Source: Nitrospinota bacterium
Lineage (GTDB): Bacteria; Nitrospinota; Nitrospinia; JACRGO01
Reading direction: 5' to 3'
NCBI GenBank assembly: GCA_016212295.1
Contig: JACRGO010000134.1
Location: 1-12,704, forward strand
DNA: 12,704 nt
Shown: positions 6,715 to 12,704 of the stretch, piece after piece
Numbering within the stretch: the first letter of the stretch is position 1
Layout: each line of letters begins with the position of its first letter
Notes under the pieces: generated by a model
The model's input: the letters and a program-made list of their open reading frames with translations, nothing else
Database searches by the model: none
What the model was told of the DNA's origin: nothing
Made by a program: the position numbers and the translations under genes

Positions 6715-7299
6715 TTGAAATTCGACGCGGAAGAAAAAATAGACAGGAAGGGCCTGTTCAGGCAAGGCTTTCTCCATATCGCCAAGTCCGTTTTCAACGC
6801 GGTGGAAAAAAAAATGGAGGCGGCCGCGCCGAGGAAGGTGATACGTCCTCCATTCGCCGTGAGCGAACCGGCCTTTCTCGCGTTGTGCTCCGGCTCCTGC
6901 GTCAAGTGCATGAAGGCTTGTCCCCACGGGGCCATAAAACTCACGGACGCGGGGAATTCCGTGGCGGGAATGCCGACTCCCATGATTGTCCCGGGGAAAA
7001 CTCCCTGTTATCTATGTGAGGATTTTCCTTGCGTCGCTGCTTGTCCCACCGGGGCCTTGCGGCGCGAGGAGGGACAGCCGCCGAAAATCGGGACCCTCGT
7101 CCTCGGGACCGGATGCCTCAGAAGAAAGACGCGGGACTCCTTTTGCGATGATTGCGTGAGGAAGTGTCCTGCGCCCGGGGCGATTTCAATGGACGAAGAT
7201 GCCGGTCCGGTGGTCAACCATGAAAAATGCGCCGGATGCGGGGTGTGCGAATTTATTTGCCCCGCCAAGCCTCCTGCCCTAAGGATAATTCCGGCATGA
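6715..7299 (+). CDS. Ferredoxin-type protein with four [4Fe-4S] motifs (NapF/NapG-like)
   Basis: This is an iron-sulfur protein of 194 aa with sixteen cysteines in four sets: C58/C62/C65/C69, C98/C101/C106/C110, C134/C144/C147/C151 and C172/C175/C178/C182. It is therefore predicted to hold four cubane clusters. The spacing, with a CLRRKTRDSFCDDCVRKCP third motif, resembles NapG/MauM and NapF-type proteins that pass electrons to, or help mature, periplasmic molybdoenzymes. There is no Tat twin-arginine or other signal peptide, so it should be cytoplasmic, as NapF is. The start is TTG 6715; RKGLFRQGFLHIAKS near it resembles the usual N-terminus of such proteins, and the next ATG (codon 34) keeps all cysteines. 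Proximity to mobAB suggests a molybdoenzyme link, but no such enzyme is in the window. Confidence 0.85.
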   Translation: MKFDAEEKIDRKGLFRQGFLHIAKSVFNAVEKKMEAAAPRKVIRPPFAVSEPAFLALCSGSCVKCMKACPHGAIKLTDAGNSVAGMPTPMIVPGKTPCYLCEDFPCVAACPTGALRREEGQPPKIGTLVLGTGCLRRKTRDSFCDDCVRKCPAPGAISMDEDAGPVVNHEKCAGCGVCEFICPAKPPALRIIPA

Positions 7300-7399
7300 T
7301 GGCTTGATGGGGCAAGGGACAGAGATCAGGGGGCTGGAAGCTTACGTGAATTTATAGCTAAGTTTTGAAATTTCAAATCTCAATTGCCAAATCACAAAT

Positions 7400-7521
7400 A
7401 AATCTCAATAATCAAAATTACAATGGAATAAACAACGAAATGGAATTGTTTTAGACATTCGGTAATTGTTATTTGTAATTTATTTATAATTTGCTATTTG
7501 TCATTTGGGATTTTGTTTTCC
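7400..7521 (+). repeat. AT-rich inverted-repeat element, copy A
   Basis: The left arm begins AAATCTCAATAATCAAAATT (7400-7419) and the right arm ends GCTATTTGTCATTTGGGATT (7483-7514 region) followed by TTGTTTTCC. The right 64 bases (7458-7521) match copy B (8346-8409) at 59 positions by eye, and the left 24 bases match at 23. The interior is longer and more diverged than in copy B. A third, similar left-arm motif, CAAATCTCAATTGCCAAATC, lies at 7374-7393. It looks like a non-coding, MITE-like or REP-like element. The rest of 7300-7399 shows nothing recognisable. Confidence 0.7.
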
Positions 7522-7529
7522 CTTTGGCT

Positions 7530-7545
7530 GCGGCCATGCCGCGCC
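7530..7545 (+). repeat. GC hairpin R4, identical to the hairpin of R3
   Basis: GCGGCCATGCCGCGCC is identical over 16 bases to the hairpin end of R3 read on the minus strand. The stem is GCGGC-CAT-GCCGC (7530-7542). It lies immediately after AT-rich copy A and 34 bases before the yjbQ start, in the same relative orientation as R1-R3 to their genes. The AT-rich first half of the R element is not recognisable here. Confidence 0.55.
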
Positions 7546-7576
7546 GCGAGCTATTACGTTTTTCAGGAAAGACGCC

Positions 7577-7996
7577 ATGAAGAGTTATCGCAAGGAACTT
7601 TGGTTCAACGCCCCCACCCGAGTCGCCTTTATCAATATCACTCAACAGGTGAATGATTGCCTGAGGGAAAGCGGGATAAAGGAGGGCATGGTCCTGGTCA
7701 ACGCCATGCACATCACGGCCTCTGTCTTCATCAATGATGATGAATCCGGGCTGCACAATGACTACAAGGAGTGGCTCGAGAAACTGGCGCCGCATGAGCC
7801 CGTCCGCCAATACCGGCATAACGACACTGGCGAGGACAACGGGGACGCCCACTTGAAACGCCAGATCATGGGCAGGGAAGTGGTGGTGGCCGTTACCGGC
7901 GGCAAACTGGATTTCGGTCCCTGGGAGCAAATTTTTTACGGTGAGTTTGACGGACGCAGGCGCAAGCGTGTGCTGGTGAAAATCATCGGAGAGTAA
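7577..7996 (+). CDS. YjbQ family (UPF0047) protein
   Basis: This is a protein of 139 aa from the YjbQ family, members of which have been reported to have thiamine-phosphate synthase-like activity. Their physiological role is uncertain. The core signature is clear: [16 protein letters not shown] (about 41-56), then [21 protein letters not shown] with conserved acids and histidines, and [21 protein letters not shown] near the C-terminus, which matches the family's GxLxLGxWQxIxxxEfDG. ATG 7577 is chosen over the in-frame ORF extension to 7505 because AGGAAAG (7565-7571) lies at the right distance and the extension is made of repeat DNA. It lies between the two AT-rich repeats together with the dodecin gene, about 80 bases before it. 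Confidence 0.92.
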   Translation: MKSYRKELWFNAPTRVAFINITQQVNDCLRESGIKEGMVLVNAMHITASVFINDDESGLHNDYKEWLEKLAPHEPVRQYRHNDTGEDNGDAHLKRQIMGREVVVAVTGGKLDFGPWEQIFYGEFDGRRRKRVLVKIIGE

Positions 7997-8077
7997 AATT
8001 CGGCTTTCAGCAGTCAGCCATCAATGGCTGGCAAGCTGAGATCTGATTTCCAATAATTGCTTTTAAGGAGGAGAAAC

Positions 8078-8281
8078 ATGGAAAGGACGTATAAGAAAAT
8101 CGAGTTGATCGGGGTGTCGGAAAAAAGTTACGAGGAAGCCATCAGGAACGCCGTGTCCAAGGCGTCTCAAAGCCTCCGGGGCCTCGACTGGTTCGAGGTA
8201 GTGGACCAAAGGGGGAAGATCATTGACGGGAAGGTCACTCAGTTCCAGGTGGTGCTGAAGGTGGCCTTCAAGTTGGAGTAG
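8078..8281 (+). CDS. Dodecin family flavin-binding protein
   Basis: Dodecins are small proteins that assemble into hollow dodecamers and store or sequester flavins. This one has 67 aa: a beta strand (RTYKKIELIGVS), one helix (SYEEAIRNAVSKASQSL), then two strands (WFEVVDQRGKIIDGKVTQFQVVLKVAFKLE). Trp38 in LDWFEV is the flavin-stacking position and Gln55/Gln57 lie in the VTQFQV motif that contacts ligand in characterised dodecins. The start is ATG 8078 behind a strong ribosome binding site, AAGGAGGAG (8066-8074). An upstream in-frame start at 8057 would run through that site and is rejected. Confidence 0.95.
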   Translation: MERTYKKIELIGVSEKSYEEAIRNAVSKASQSLRGLDWFEVVDQRGKIIDGKVTQFQVVLKVAFKLE

Positions 8282-8313
8282 GCGGCTAAAAAAAACAAGT
8301 TTTATGAAACTCT

Positions 8314-8409
8314 AAATCTCAATAACCAAAATTACAAATGACAAACTCGGTAATTGTAATTTGTAATTTGTTTGTAATTTGCTATTTGTCATTTGAGATT
8401 TTGTTTTCC
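8314..8409 (+). repeat. AT-rich inverted-repeat element, copy B
   Basis: This is a direct copy of the element at 7400-7521. The ends AAATCTCAA (8314-8322) and TTGAGATTT (8393-8401) are exact inverted repeats, and the interior (ATTACAAATGACAAA against TTTGTAATTT-type bases) can continue the pairing, giving a long imperfect hairpin of about 88 bases. It is followed by TTGTTTTCC and then a GC-rich hairpin, as copy A is. It is non-coding. Confidence 0.7.
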
Positions 8410-8464
8410 AGGGCGTTGCCCTGGGCTTCCTGTAAGCCCTTGAAGGGGCGAAAGAAAATCGCCC
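8408..8464. repeat. Cluster of three tandem perfect GC hairpins
   Basis: Three exact stems follow one another: CCAGGGC-GTT-GCCCTGG (8408-8424), GGGCTT-CCTGT-AAGCCC (8423-8439, sharing two bases with the first stem, so the two compete) and GGGCGA-AAGAAAA-TCGCCC (8446-8464). They lie between the dodecin gene and the convergent histidine-kinase remnant, where a bidirectional terminator would be useful, though T-runs are poor. The CCAGGGCGTTGCCCTGG string resembles palindromic intergenic repeats known from several environmental phyla. Confidence 0.6.
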
Positions 8465-8471
8465 AATTTAG

Positions 8472-8590
8472 TTAATACATTTCTTTTTGAAAAATTGAGG
8501 ATGGCTCGGCTTCCACTTTCAAGGCGTCCACTGGAAGCTCGATAATAAAGACCGCCCCTTCCACGCGTGAAGATTCAGGAGACAACCGGT
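8472..8590 (-). pseudogene. C-terminal remnant of a sensor histidine kinase
   Basis: The minus strand here encodes RLSPESSRVEGAVFIIELPV, followed by about 20 residues and a TAA at 8474-8472. The segment SPESSxxEGAVFIIELP is what follows the G2 box in histidine-kinase ATPase domains (compare ESxPGxGxTFxxxLP). Upstream of about 8590 the same frame is only the antisense of the response-regulator gene, so the homology stops at that point. I infer that the rest of this kinase was removed or displaced when the plus-strand operon arrived. It is only about 38 residues long, so the assignment rests on one motif. Confidence 0.55.
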
Positions 8591-9266
8591 GAGAATCCTT
8601 GTGGTTGAAGATGACACACAAACGGCCTTGTTCATCTCTAAAGGGCTGAGACAGGAAGGCTTCGCCGTGGACCACGCCTCTGATGGCGAAGACGGTCTTC
8701 ATCTTGCTCTGACTGAGTCCTATGACGCCGCGGTGATTGACATCATGCTGCCGAAGTTGGGCGGGTTGGCGCTGATTGACGAAACGCGCCGGCGCGGTGT
8801 TCAGACCCCTGTTATCGTCCTGAGCGCCAAAAGCTCTGTCGATGACCGGGTCAAGGGTCTGCAGACCGGTGGAGACGACTACCTCACGAAGCCGTTCGTT
8901 TTCTCGGAATTGATTGCGAGGATTCATGCGCTTATACGGCGAGCCACTCAGACGACTGAGCCGACTGCGCTCACAGTCGGCGATCTCAAGATTGACCTTG
9001 CAAGGCGGAAGGCGTTCAGGGCCGGCAAAGAGATTGAACTGCAGCCGAAGGAGTTCGCGCTGCTTGAATATCTCATGCGGAATGCCGGCCGGGTCATCTC
9101 GAAAACGATGATCATGGAGCACGTATGGGATTACAACTTCGACCCACAGACCAATGTGGTCGAAGCGCGCATCTGTCGGCTGAGGGACAAGGTCGACCGT
9201 CCGTTCGAGCCCAATCTCATCCACACGATGCGGGGTGTCGGGTATGTGCTCGAAGAGAAGGAGTAG
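8589..9266 (+). CDS. OmpR/PhoB-family response regulator (CusR/CopR-like)
   Basis: This is a DNA-binding regulator of 225 aa, partner of the kinase encoded next. The receiver domain (1-115) has the acidic pair in VVEDD (7-9), phospho-acceptor Asp51 in VIDIMLP, Ser79 in VLSA and Lys101 in LTKPF. The C-terminal winged-helix domain (about 125-222) has LQPKEFALLEYLMRNAGRVISK and ends RGVGYVLEE. The start is GTG 8589 with AGGAGA at 8577-8582, six bases away. By homology and by the downstream TolC and adaptor genes it probably senses metal stress, copper, silver or another heavy metal, through the kinase and activates the efflux operon. Its ribosome binding site lies inside the antisense of the kinase remnant, so the gene begins right at a junction. 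Confidence 0.93.
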   Translation: MRILVVEDDTQTALFISKGLRQEGFAVDHASDGEDGLHLALTESYDAAVIDIMLPKLGGLALIDETRRRGVQTPVIVLSAKSSVDDRVKGLQTGGDDYLTKPFVFSELIARIHALIRRATQTTEPTALTVGDLKIDLARRKAFRAGKEIELQPKEFALLEYLMRNAGRVISKTMIMEHVWDYNFDPQTNVVEARICRLRDKVDRPFEPNLIHTMRGVGYVLEEKE

Positions 9267-10656
9267 CTTTTTACGGACAGCAACCTTTCGCCTTACCCTG
9301 TGGTACACGGCGGTGTTCAGCGGGTTGTCGCTGGCGGTGTTTCTGGTCGTATACGTTTCGCTTGCGTCACATCTGCGCGAACAGACTGACAATGAGCTCC
9401 TGAACACGGCAAAAGAGTTCGATGTGCTTTACGAGGGTCATGGCGTAGAGGCGCTTCAAGCCGAGTTTAGACGCGAAGCGGAATCAAAGGGAATAAATCG
9501 TGTCTTCTTCCGCCTGCTGTCGCCGGAAGGTAAAGTGCTGGCCTCTTCCGACCTGAACCAGTGGCGCGGGCTCAAGGCGGCGCGCCTGCAAGCCATCGCC
9601 ACAGAGAAACAACCGGCTGTCCATACACTCTCCCTGCCTGGACGTCGACACAGACTGAGAGTCGCAACTAAGCCGGCCCGCGACGGCAGCGTGATTGAAA
9701 TCGGCGCCGCTCTCCAAGGCAACGAAATCATGATGGAGAGATACCGGGAGACATTCGGGACGGCCTTTGTGATAATGCTGGCTTGCGGCGGTTTCGTCGG
9801 GTGGCTATTGGCCAGGAAAGCGATGTCGGGGGTGCAAAGGGTTACATACACGACAACCCGAATCGGGAAGGGGGACCTCGGCCGAAGGGTGCCACTGGGG
9901 AATGAAGGACAGGAGATAAACGCCCTTGCCCACGCATTCAACGAGATGCTGGAACGGATAGAGTCCTTGGTAAGGGAATTGAAACAGATAACCGACAATG
10001 TCGCCCATGAGTTACGCACCCCCATTACGCGCATCCGCGGCATGGCCGAGACAACCTTGACTGGAAGCGGAGACCTCAATCAGTACCGCGAGATGGCGGC
10101 ATCGGTTATCGAAGGAAGCGACCGGCTCATCGAAATGATAAATACGATGCTGGAGATAGCGATAACCGACTCGGGAGTCGCTGAACTCGCCCGTGAGCCT
10201 CTGGATATACGGGAGATCGTCAGAGAGGCTGCCGACCTCTTCAAGCCCCTGGCCGAAGATAAGGGCATCGACATACAACTGGATATTCCTCCGCAGGCTG
10301 TGATTGTCCCTGGAGACCGGCCAAGACTGCAACGCGCCGTGGCGAACCTGTTGGACAACGCCATCAAGTACACTCCCTCCGGTGGCACGGTAACCATCTC
10401 GCTTGAAACTGACACAACTCGCGCGAAGGTGGAAATCGCCGATACCGGCATGGGCATCGACAAAAAAAATATTTCCCGTATTTTTGACCGCTTCTACCGT
10501 TGTGACGAGAGCCGCTCGACACCTGGAAGCGGGCTGGGACTGAGCTTGGCGCTCGCCATCATCCGGGCACACGGCGGTAACATCATCATGAAAAGCGCAC
10601 CAGGCAGTGGAACTTCCTTCGCCATCGTCCTCCCCCGCGCTTCATCCCGTCGATAG
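9244..10656 (+). CDS. Heavy-metal-type sensor histidine kinase (CusS-like)
   Basis: This inner-membrane kinase of about 470 aa would autophosphorylate and activate the preceding regulator. In order it shows TM1 (about 17-45, LTLWYTAVFSGLSLAVFLVV), a periplasmic sensor region of about 125 residues, TM2 (about 172-190), a HAMP linker, and a HisKA domain with the phospho-acceptor His255 in NVAHELRTP. The catalytic domain carries the N box NLLDNAIKYTP (368-378), the G1 box DTGMGI (400-405) and the G2 box GSGLGLSLA (428-436). ATG 9244 is preferred; it overlaps the regulator gene by 23 bases. GTG 9235 is also open, and the conserved part begins only at TATFRLTLWYTA. The sensor region has no obvious His/Met metal cluster, so the metal is not identified. 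All catalytic residues are present. Confidence 0.93.
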   Translation: MCSKRRSSFLRTATFRLTLWYTAVFSGLSLAVFLVVYVSLASHLREQTDNELLNTAKEFDVLYEGHGVEALQAEFRREAESKGINRVFFRLLSPEGKVLASSDLNQWRGLKAARLQAIATEKQPAVHTLSLPGRRHRLRVATKPARDGSVIEIGAALQGNEIMMERYRETFGTAFVIMLACGGFVGWLLARKAMSGVQRVTYTTTRIGKGDLGRRVPLGNEGQEINALAHAFNEMLERIESLVRELKQITDNVAHELRTPITRIRGMAETTLTGSGDLNQYREMAASVIEGSDRLIEMINTMLEIAITDSGVAELAREPLDIREIVREAADLFKPLAEDKGIDIQLDIPPQAVIVPGDRPRLQRAVANLLDNAIKYTPSGGTVTISLETDTTRAKVEIADTGMGIDKKNISRIFDRFYRCDESRSTPGSGLGLSLALAIIRAHGGNIIMKSAPGSGTSFAIVLPRASSRR

Positions 10657-10697
10657 CCTCCTTCTCAACATTGCCAAAAGATAATCTTGCCGTCAGG

Positions 10698-10748
10698 CTC
10701 CGGTGAACTACGGAGAGTATATTTAAGTGAATGATAGGGAGAATTCAC
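10698..10748 (+). promoter_or_regulatory. Two short inverted repeats upstream of the efflux gene
   Basis: The 114-base gap after the kinase holds CTCCG...CGGAG (10698-10702 and 10711-10715) and GTGAAT...ATTCAC (10727-10732 and 10743-10748), with a possible -10 box TATATT (10718-10723) between them. They could be an operator for the regulator encoded upstream, plus an internal promoter. No good -35 box was found, so this is tentative. Confidence 0.3.
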
Positions 10749-10770
10749 CCCCGAAGGTTCGAGGAAGAAG

Positions 10771-12264
10771 ATGGTTTCACCGGGAGCGCCAACAAACGAG
10801 ATGAAACGCAAGATGGCAGGATCAAGAGGCTGTTTTCGTAAGGCGGCGCCACATCTGCGGACGGTTTGGGGCCTCGTCGCCGTCCTTACTATTTGTGGTT
10901 GCGCCACGTACCGGCCCCTGCCGATCACCCCCGAGACGGTTCATGACGGTCTAAGGCCCCCCGACATGAATGAGGCGCGACTTCGGGCCGGTGGGCTCAA
11001 ACACCCACTCTTGAACCCCGTACCATTCGATGACCGTGATGGGTTGTCGCCGGACGAAGCGGCGGTTTTGGCCATTATCGCCAATCCGACGCTTCGCGCT
11101 GTTCGTGACCGGCAAGGAATCGCCTCAGCCCAGCTCTTCCAGGCGGGTATTCTGCCCAATCCCCGACTTTCTTACAATCCGGAAACGCCTGTAGGTGGAA
11201 ACACACAGGGCAAGGTCAATGCCTTTGGATTTGGCCTGGGTTGGGACATTACCTCCCTGATCTCCCGCAGCGCGCGCCTGGATGCCGCAAAGGCGCATGC
11301 CTCCTCTGTTGACCTCGATGTGGCCTGGCAGGAATGGCAGGTTGCGGAGGCTGCAAGACTGCATGTCTATCGATTGATAATCGCCGAGAAACGGCTCATT
11401 GCGGCAAAACAGGCGGAGACATCCTTTCAACAGTTGCGGGAAGGCGTAAATGGGGGTGTCGCGCTGGGTGTGAAAACGGAGCTCGATCTCTCGGCTGCGG
11501 AAACCAGCCTGCAGGAAGCCAAATCTCAAGCACTGGCCGCTCAGTCGGCAATGGATCAGGAAAGGCTGGCGCTCAATCGCGCCCTTGGTCTGCCAGCCGA
11601 AAAGATGATCCTTATGGAGAAAGGTGTTCATCCGCTGTTGAAGCAATATCCTCCAGTAGAGACACTTGCCGATGACGCTGAGACCAAGAGACTTGACCTC
11701 CTTGCCCTCAAACTTGGGTATGAAAGCCAGGAAGCGCGAGTTCGAGTTGCGGTCCGCTCCCAGTTTCCCAAGATAAATCTTGGATTGACCGGCGGCAGGG
11801 ACACGGACGGCGTTCAGACTGTCGGGGTGGGACTGAGCATCGATCTTCCCTTCTTCGACCGCAACCAGGGACATATTGCCGAAGAACGCGCGACTCGCAA
11901 GCAACTCTTTGACGAGTATACCACCAGGTTGTTTGAAGCCCGTGCTGACATAGCTCTCATCGTGACGGGCATGCAGGCAACACGGCAGCAAATTGCCGGT
12001 CTCGGTGAATCGTTATCCGCTTTGGAAATACTTGCCGAAAATTATCGCCATGCCGCGGATGCCGGCCAAGTCGAGGTTTTCTCTTACCACAAGGCGGTGG
12101 GTTCTTTCTACAATAAGCAGATCCAAATAATTGAATTGGAGAAAAACATGTTTGACCTCGGAATCGCGCTTGAGATCGCTTCCGGGCGCTACGGCCTCGT
12201 AAGTGAGAAAGGACGCAGGGCTCAGGAGCACGAACAGGCAACCGGAGCGGAGGAGCCGGAATGA
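10771..12264 (+). CDS. Outer-membrane efflux lipoprotein, TolC/CusC/CzcC family
   Basis: This protein of 497 aa would form the outer-membrane channel of a tripartite metal or drug efflux pump. A positively charged N-terminus and hydrophobic segment (about 31-43) precede ICGC, a plausible lipobox with Cys44 as the lipidated residue, as in CusC. Two related halves follow, each with long coiled-coil helices (for example 170-275 and 370-470) and beta-strand segments such as NPRLSYNPETP and KINLGLTGGRDTDGVQTVGVGLSIDLPFFDRNQG, the latter typical of OEP domains. ATG 10771 has a GGAAGAAG ribosome binding site. ATG 10801 (MKRKMAGS) is a possible alternative and gives a shorter signal peptide. The stop overlaps the adaptor ATG as ATGA, so the two are co-translated. 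Confidence 0.9.
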   Translation: MVSPGAPTNEMKRKMAGSRGCFRKAAPHLRTVWGLVAVLTICGCATYRPLPITPETVHDGLRPPDMNEARLRAGGLKHPLLNPVPFDDRDGLSPDEAAVLAIIANPTLRAVRDRQGIASAQLFQAGILPNPRLSYNPETPVGGNTQGKVNAFGFGLGWDITSLISRSARLDAAKAHASSVDLDVAWQEWQVAEAARLHVYRLIIAEKRLIAAKQAETSFQQLREGVNGGVALGVKTELDLSAAETSLQEAKSQALAAQSAMDQERLALNRALGLPAEKMILMEKGVHPLLKQYPPVETLADDAETKRLDLLALKLGYESQEARVRVAVRSQFPKINLGLTGGRDTDGVQTVGVGLSIDLPFFDRNQGHIAEERATRKQLFDEYTTRLFEARADIALIVTGMQATRQQIAGLGESLSALEILAENYRHAADAGQVEVFSYHKAVGSFYNKQIQIIELEKNMFDLGIALEIASGRYGLVSEKGRRAQEHEQATGAEEPE

Positions 12265-12602
12265 AACGGAAAATGGCCGGTTTATTTATTGCCCTGAGTA
12301 TTGTCACGGCCATTGCTTTGGTTGTGCGGCATAGAGGGTCACTACCCAATGACGAAGCCCGTAATGCGGCTGCCCTCCCACGGCAGGACCTCTTTAAAAC
12401 CGACACACCACAACGACAGGATTTCATGGAAACCTGCCGCTGGTTCGGAAAAGTGGAGAGCAGGGACAAAACGCAAATCGTTGCGTTGCAACCAGGCAGG
12501 ATTGTATCCGTAAGCGCCAAGGACGGAATGCCGGTAACAGAGGGCGCGCTCCTGTTTACCATTGGGGGCAGGGTGAATTTGTTCTTTTCCCTATCTCACT
12601 GA
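12261..12602 (+). pseudogene. Efflux periplasmic adaptor (HlyD/CusB/CzcB family), 3'-truncated
   Basis: The open frame has 113 codons, but the adaptor family usually has 350-500 residues. Residues 1-102 look genuine: an N-terminal membrane or signal segment (MAGLFIALSIVTAIALVV), then WFGKVESRDKTQIVALQPGR and IVSVSAKDGMPVTEGALLFTIGG. These form the beginning of the barrel-sandwich domain that links outer-membrane channel and RND pump. Adaptors normally continue GGP and then a coiled-coil hairpin. Here the sequence instead becomes RVNLFFSLSH and stops. The break at about 12567-12570 coincides with the proposed insertion-sequence end. The protein would lack the coiled-coil hairpin and most of the barrel, so it cannot function. 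Confidence 0.75.
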
Positions 12603-12627
12603 TATATAAGAGAGAACCATCGACTCC

Positions 12628-12656
12628 TGGACATTGAACCGCGAATGGGGTATAGT
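12628..12656 (+). promoter_or_regulatory. Sigma-70 type promoter of the gene at the window edge
   Basis: TGGACA (12628-12633) and TATAGT (12651-12656) each match the consensus at 5 of 6 positions and are separated by exactly 17 bases. They lie 33 bases before a start codon with a strong ribosome binding site. Confidence 0.55.
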
Positions 12657-12689
12657 GTTCTTCATTAGCGTCTAATCTTGGAGGACAGT

Positions 12690-12704
12690 ATGGACATTAA
12701 ACAA
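12690..12704 (+). CDS. Start of an unidentified gene (possible transposase), partial
   Basis: Only five codons (MDIKQ) are visible before the window ends. GGAGG at 12680-12684, five bases before the ATG, is a strong ribosome binding site, and a promoter lies just upstream. The transposase suggestion comes only from its position behind an interrupted gene; the residues themselves identify nothing. Confidence 0.45.

Larger units (their letters stand above)
12567..12704 (+). mobile_element. Putative left end of an insertion sequence, cut by the window edge
   Basis: From about 12567 the sequence ceases to encode the adaptor and becomes about 120 bases of non-coding leader with a good promoter, a ribosome binding site and a new start codon. 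This layout is typical of the upstream end of an IS transposase gene. Only one end is visible, so the terminal inverted repeats, target duplication and family cannot be determined. An alternative is a rearrangement joining unrelated DNA. Confidence 0.5.

Noticed and set aside
7374-7521. CRISPR-like or tandem repeat in the AT-rich segment
   Set aside because: The units are irregular, with no constant spacer length. An imperfect inverted repeat with a second copy at 8314 explains it better.
7505-7576. N-terminal extension of the YjbQ gene
   Set aside because: The 24 extra residues are repeat and hairpin DNA, while ATG 7577 has a good ribosome binding site and fits the family N-terminus.
8591-9407. 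Upstream part of the minus-strand open frame of 311 codons that ends in the kinase stub
   Set aside because: This part is the antisense of the response regulator and kinase start and shows no family motif. Only the last 38 or so residues look real.
11125-11991. Minus-strand open frame of 288 codons opposite the outer-membrane gene
   Set aside because: No motif, and it lies fully opposite a well-supported TolC-family gene.

Overview
The window is dense bacterial DNA with mostly plus-strand genes. Lipid A-type acylation, a murein transglycosylase, a SPOR-domain protein and a TolC-type lipoprotein point to a Gram-negative cell. The MEP isoprenoid pathway, molybdenum-cofactor genes next to a four-cluster ferredoxin, and the style of the intergenic repeats suggest an anaerobe, perhaps a member of the Desulfobacterota. 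That taxonomic guess is an inference of low confidence. No RNA gene or CRISPR array was seen.

Region 1 (1-3970): an anchorless murein transglycosylase (mtgA), a zinc-finger-less DnaJ/CbpA co-chaperone, a LpxL/HtrB-type acyltransferase and, on the minus strand, an O-methyltransferase gene split by a one-base frameshift. Three related intergenic elements lie in front of the last three genes, always in the same orientation relative to the gene. Each has an AT-rich part followed by a GCGGC-type hairpin.

Region 2 (3970-7300): a tightly coupled operon, ispF - SPOR protein - mobA - mobB, in which each start codon overlaps the previous stop codon. A ferredoxin with sixteen cluster cysteines follows. 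The ispF promoter appears to place the transcription start on the start codon, suggesting a leaderless mRNA.

Region 3 (7300-8470): two small genes, a YjbQ-family enzyme and a dodecin, bracketed by two direct copies of a long AT-rich inverted-repeat element. Each copy runs directly into a GC-rich hairpin.

Region 4 (8472-12704): this begins with the C-terminal stub of a minus-strand histidine kinase, cut off exactly where a plus-strand metal-efflux-type operon begins. The operon is an OmpR-family regulator, a sensor kinase, a CusC/CzcC-like outer-membrane lipoprotein and a periplasmic adaptor. The adaptor is broken after about 102 codons by what looks like the left end of an insertion sequence, with its own promoter, ribosome binding site and first five codons at the window edge. 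The region reads as an acquired efflux island that landed in a kinase gene and was later damaged. The efflux pump is probably non-functional as seen here.
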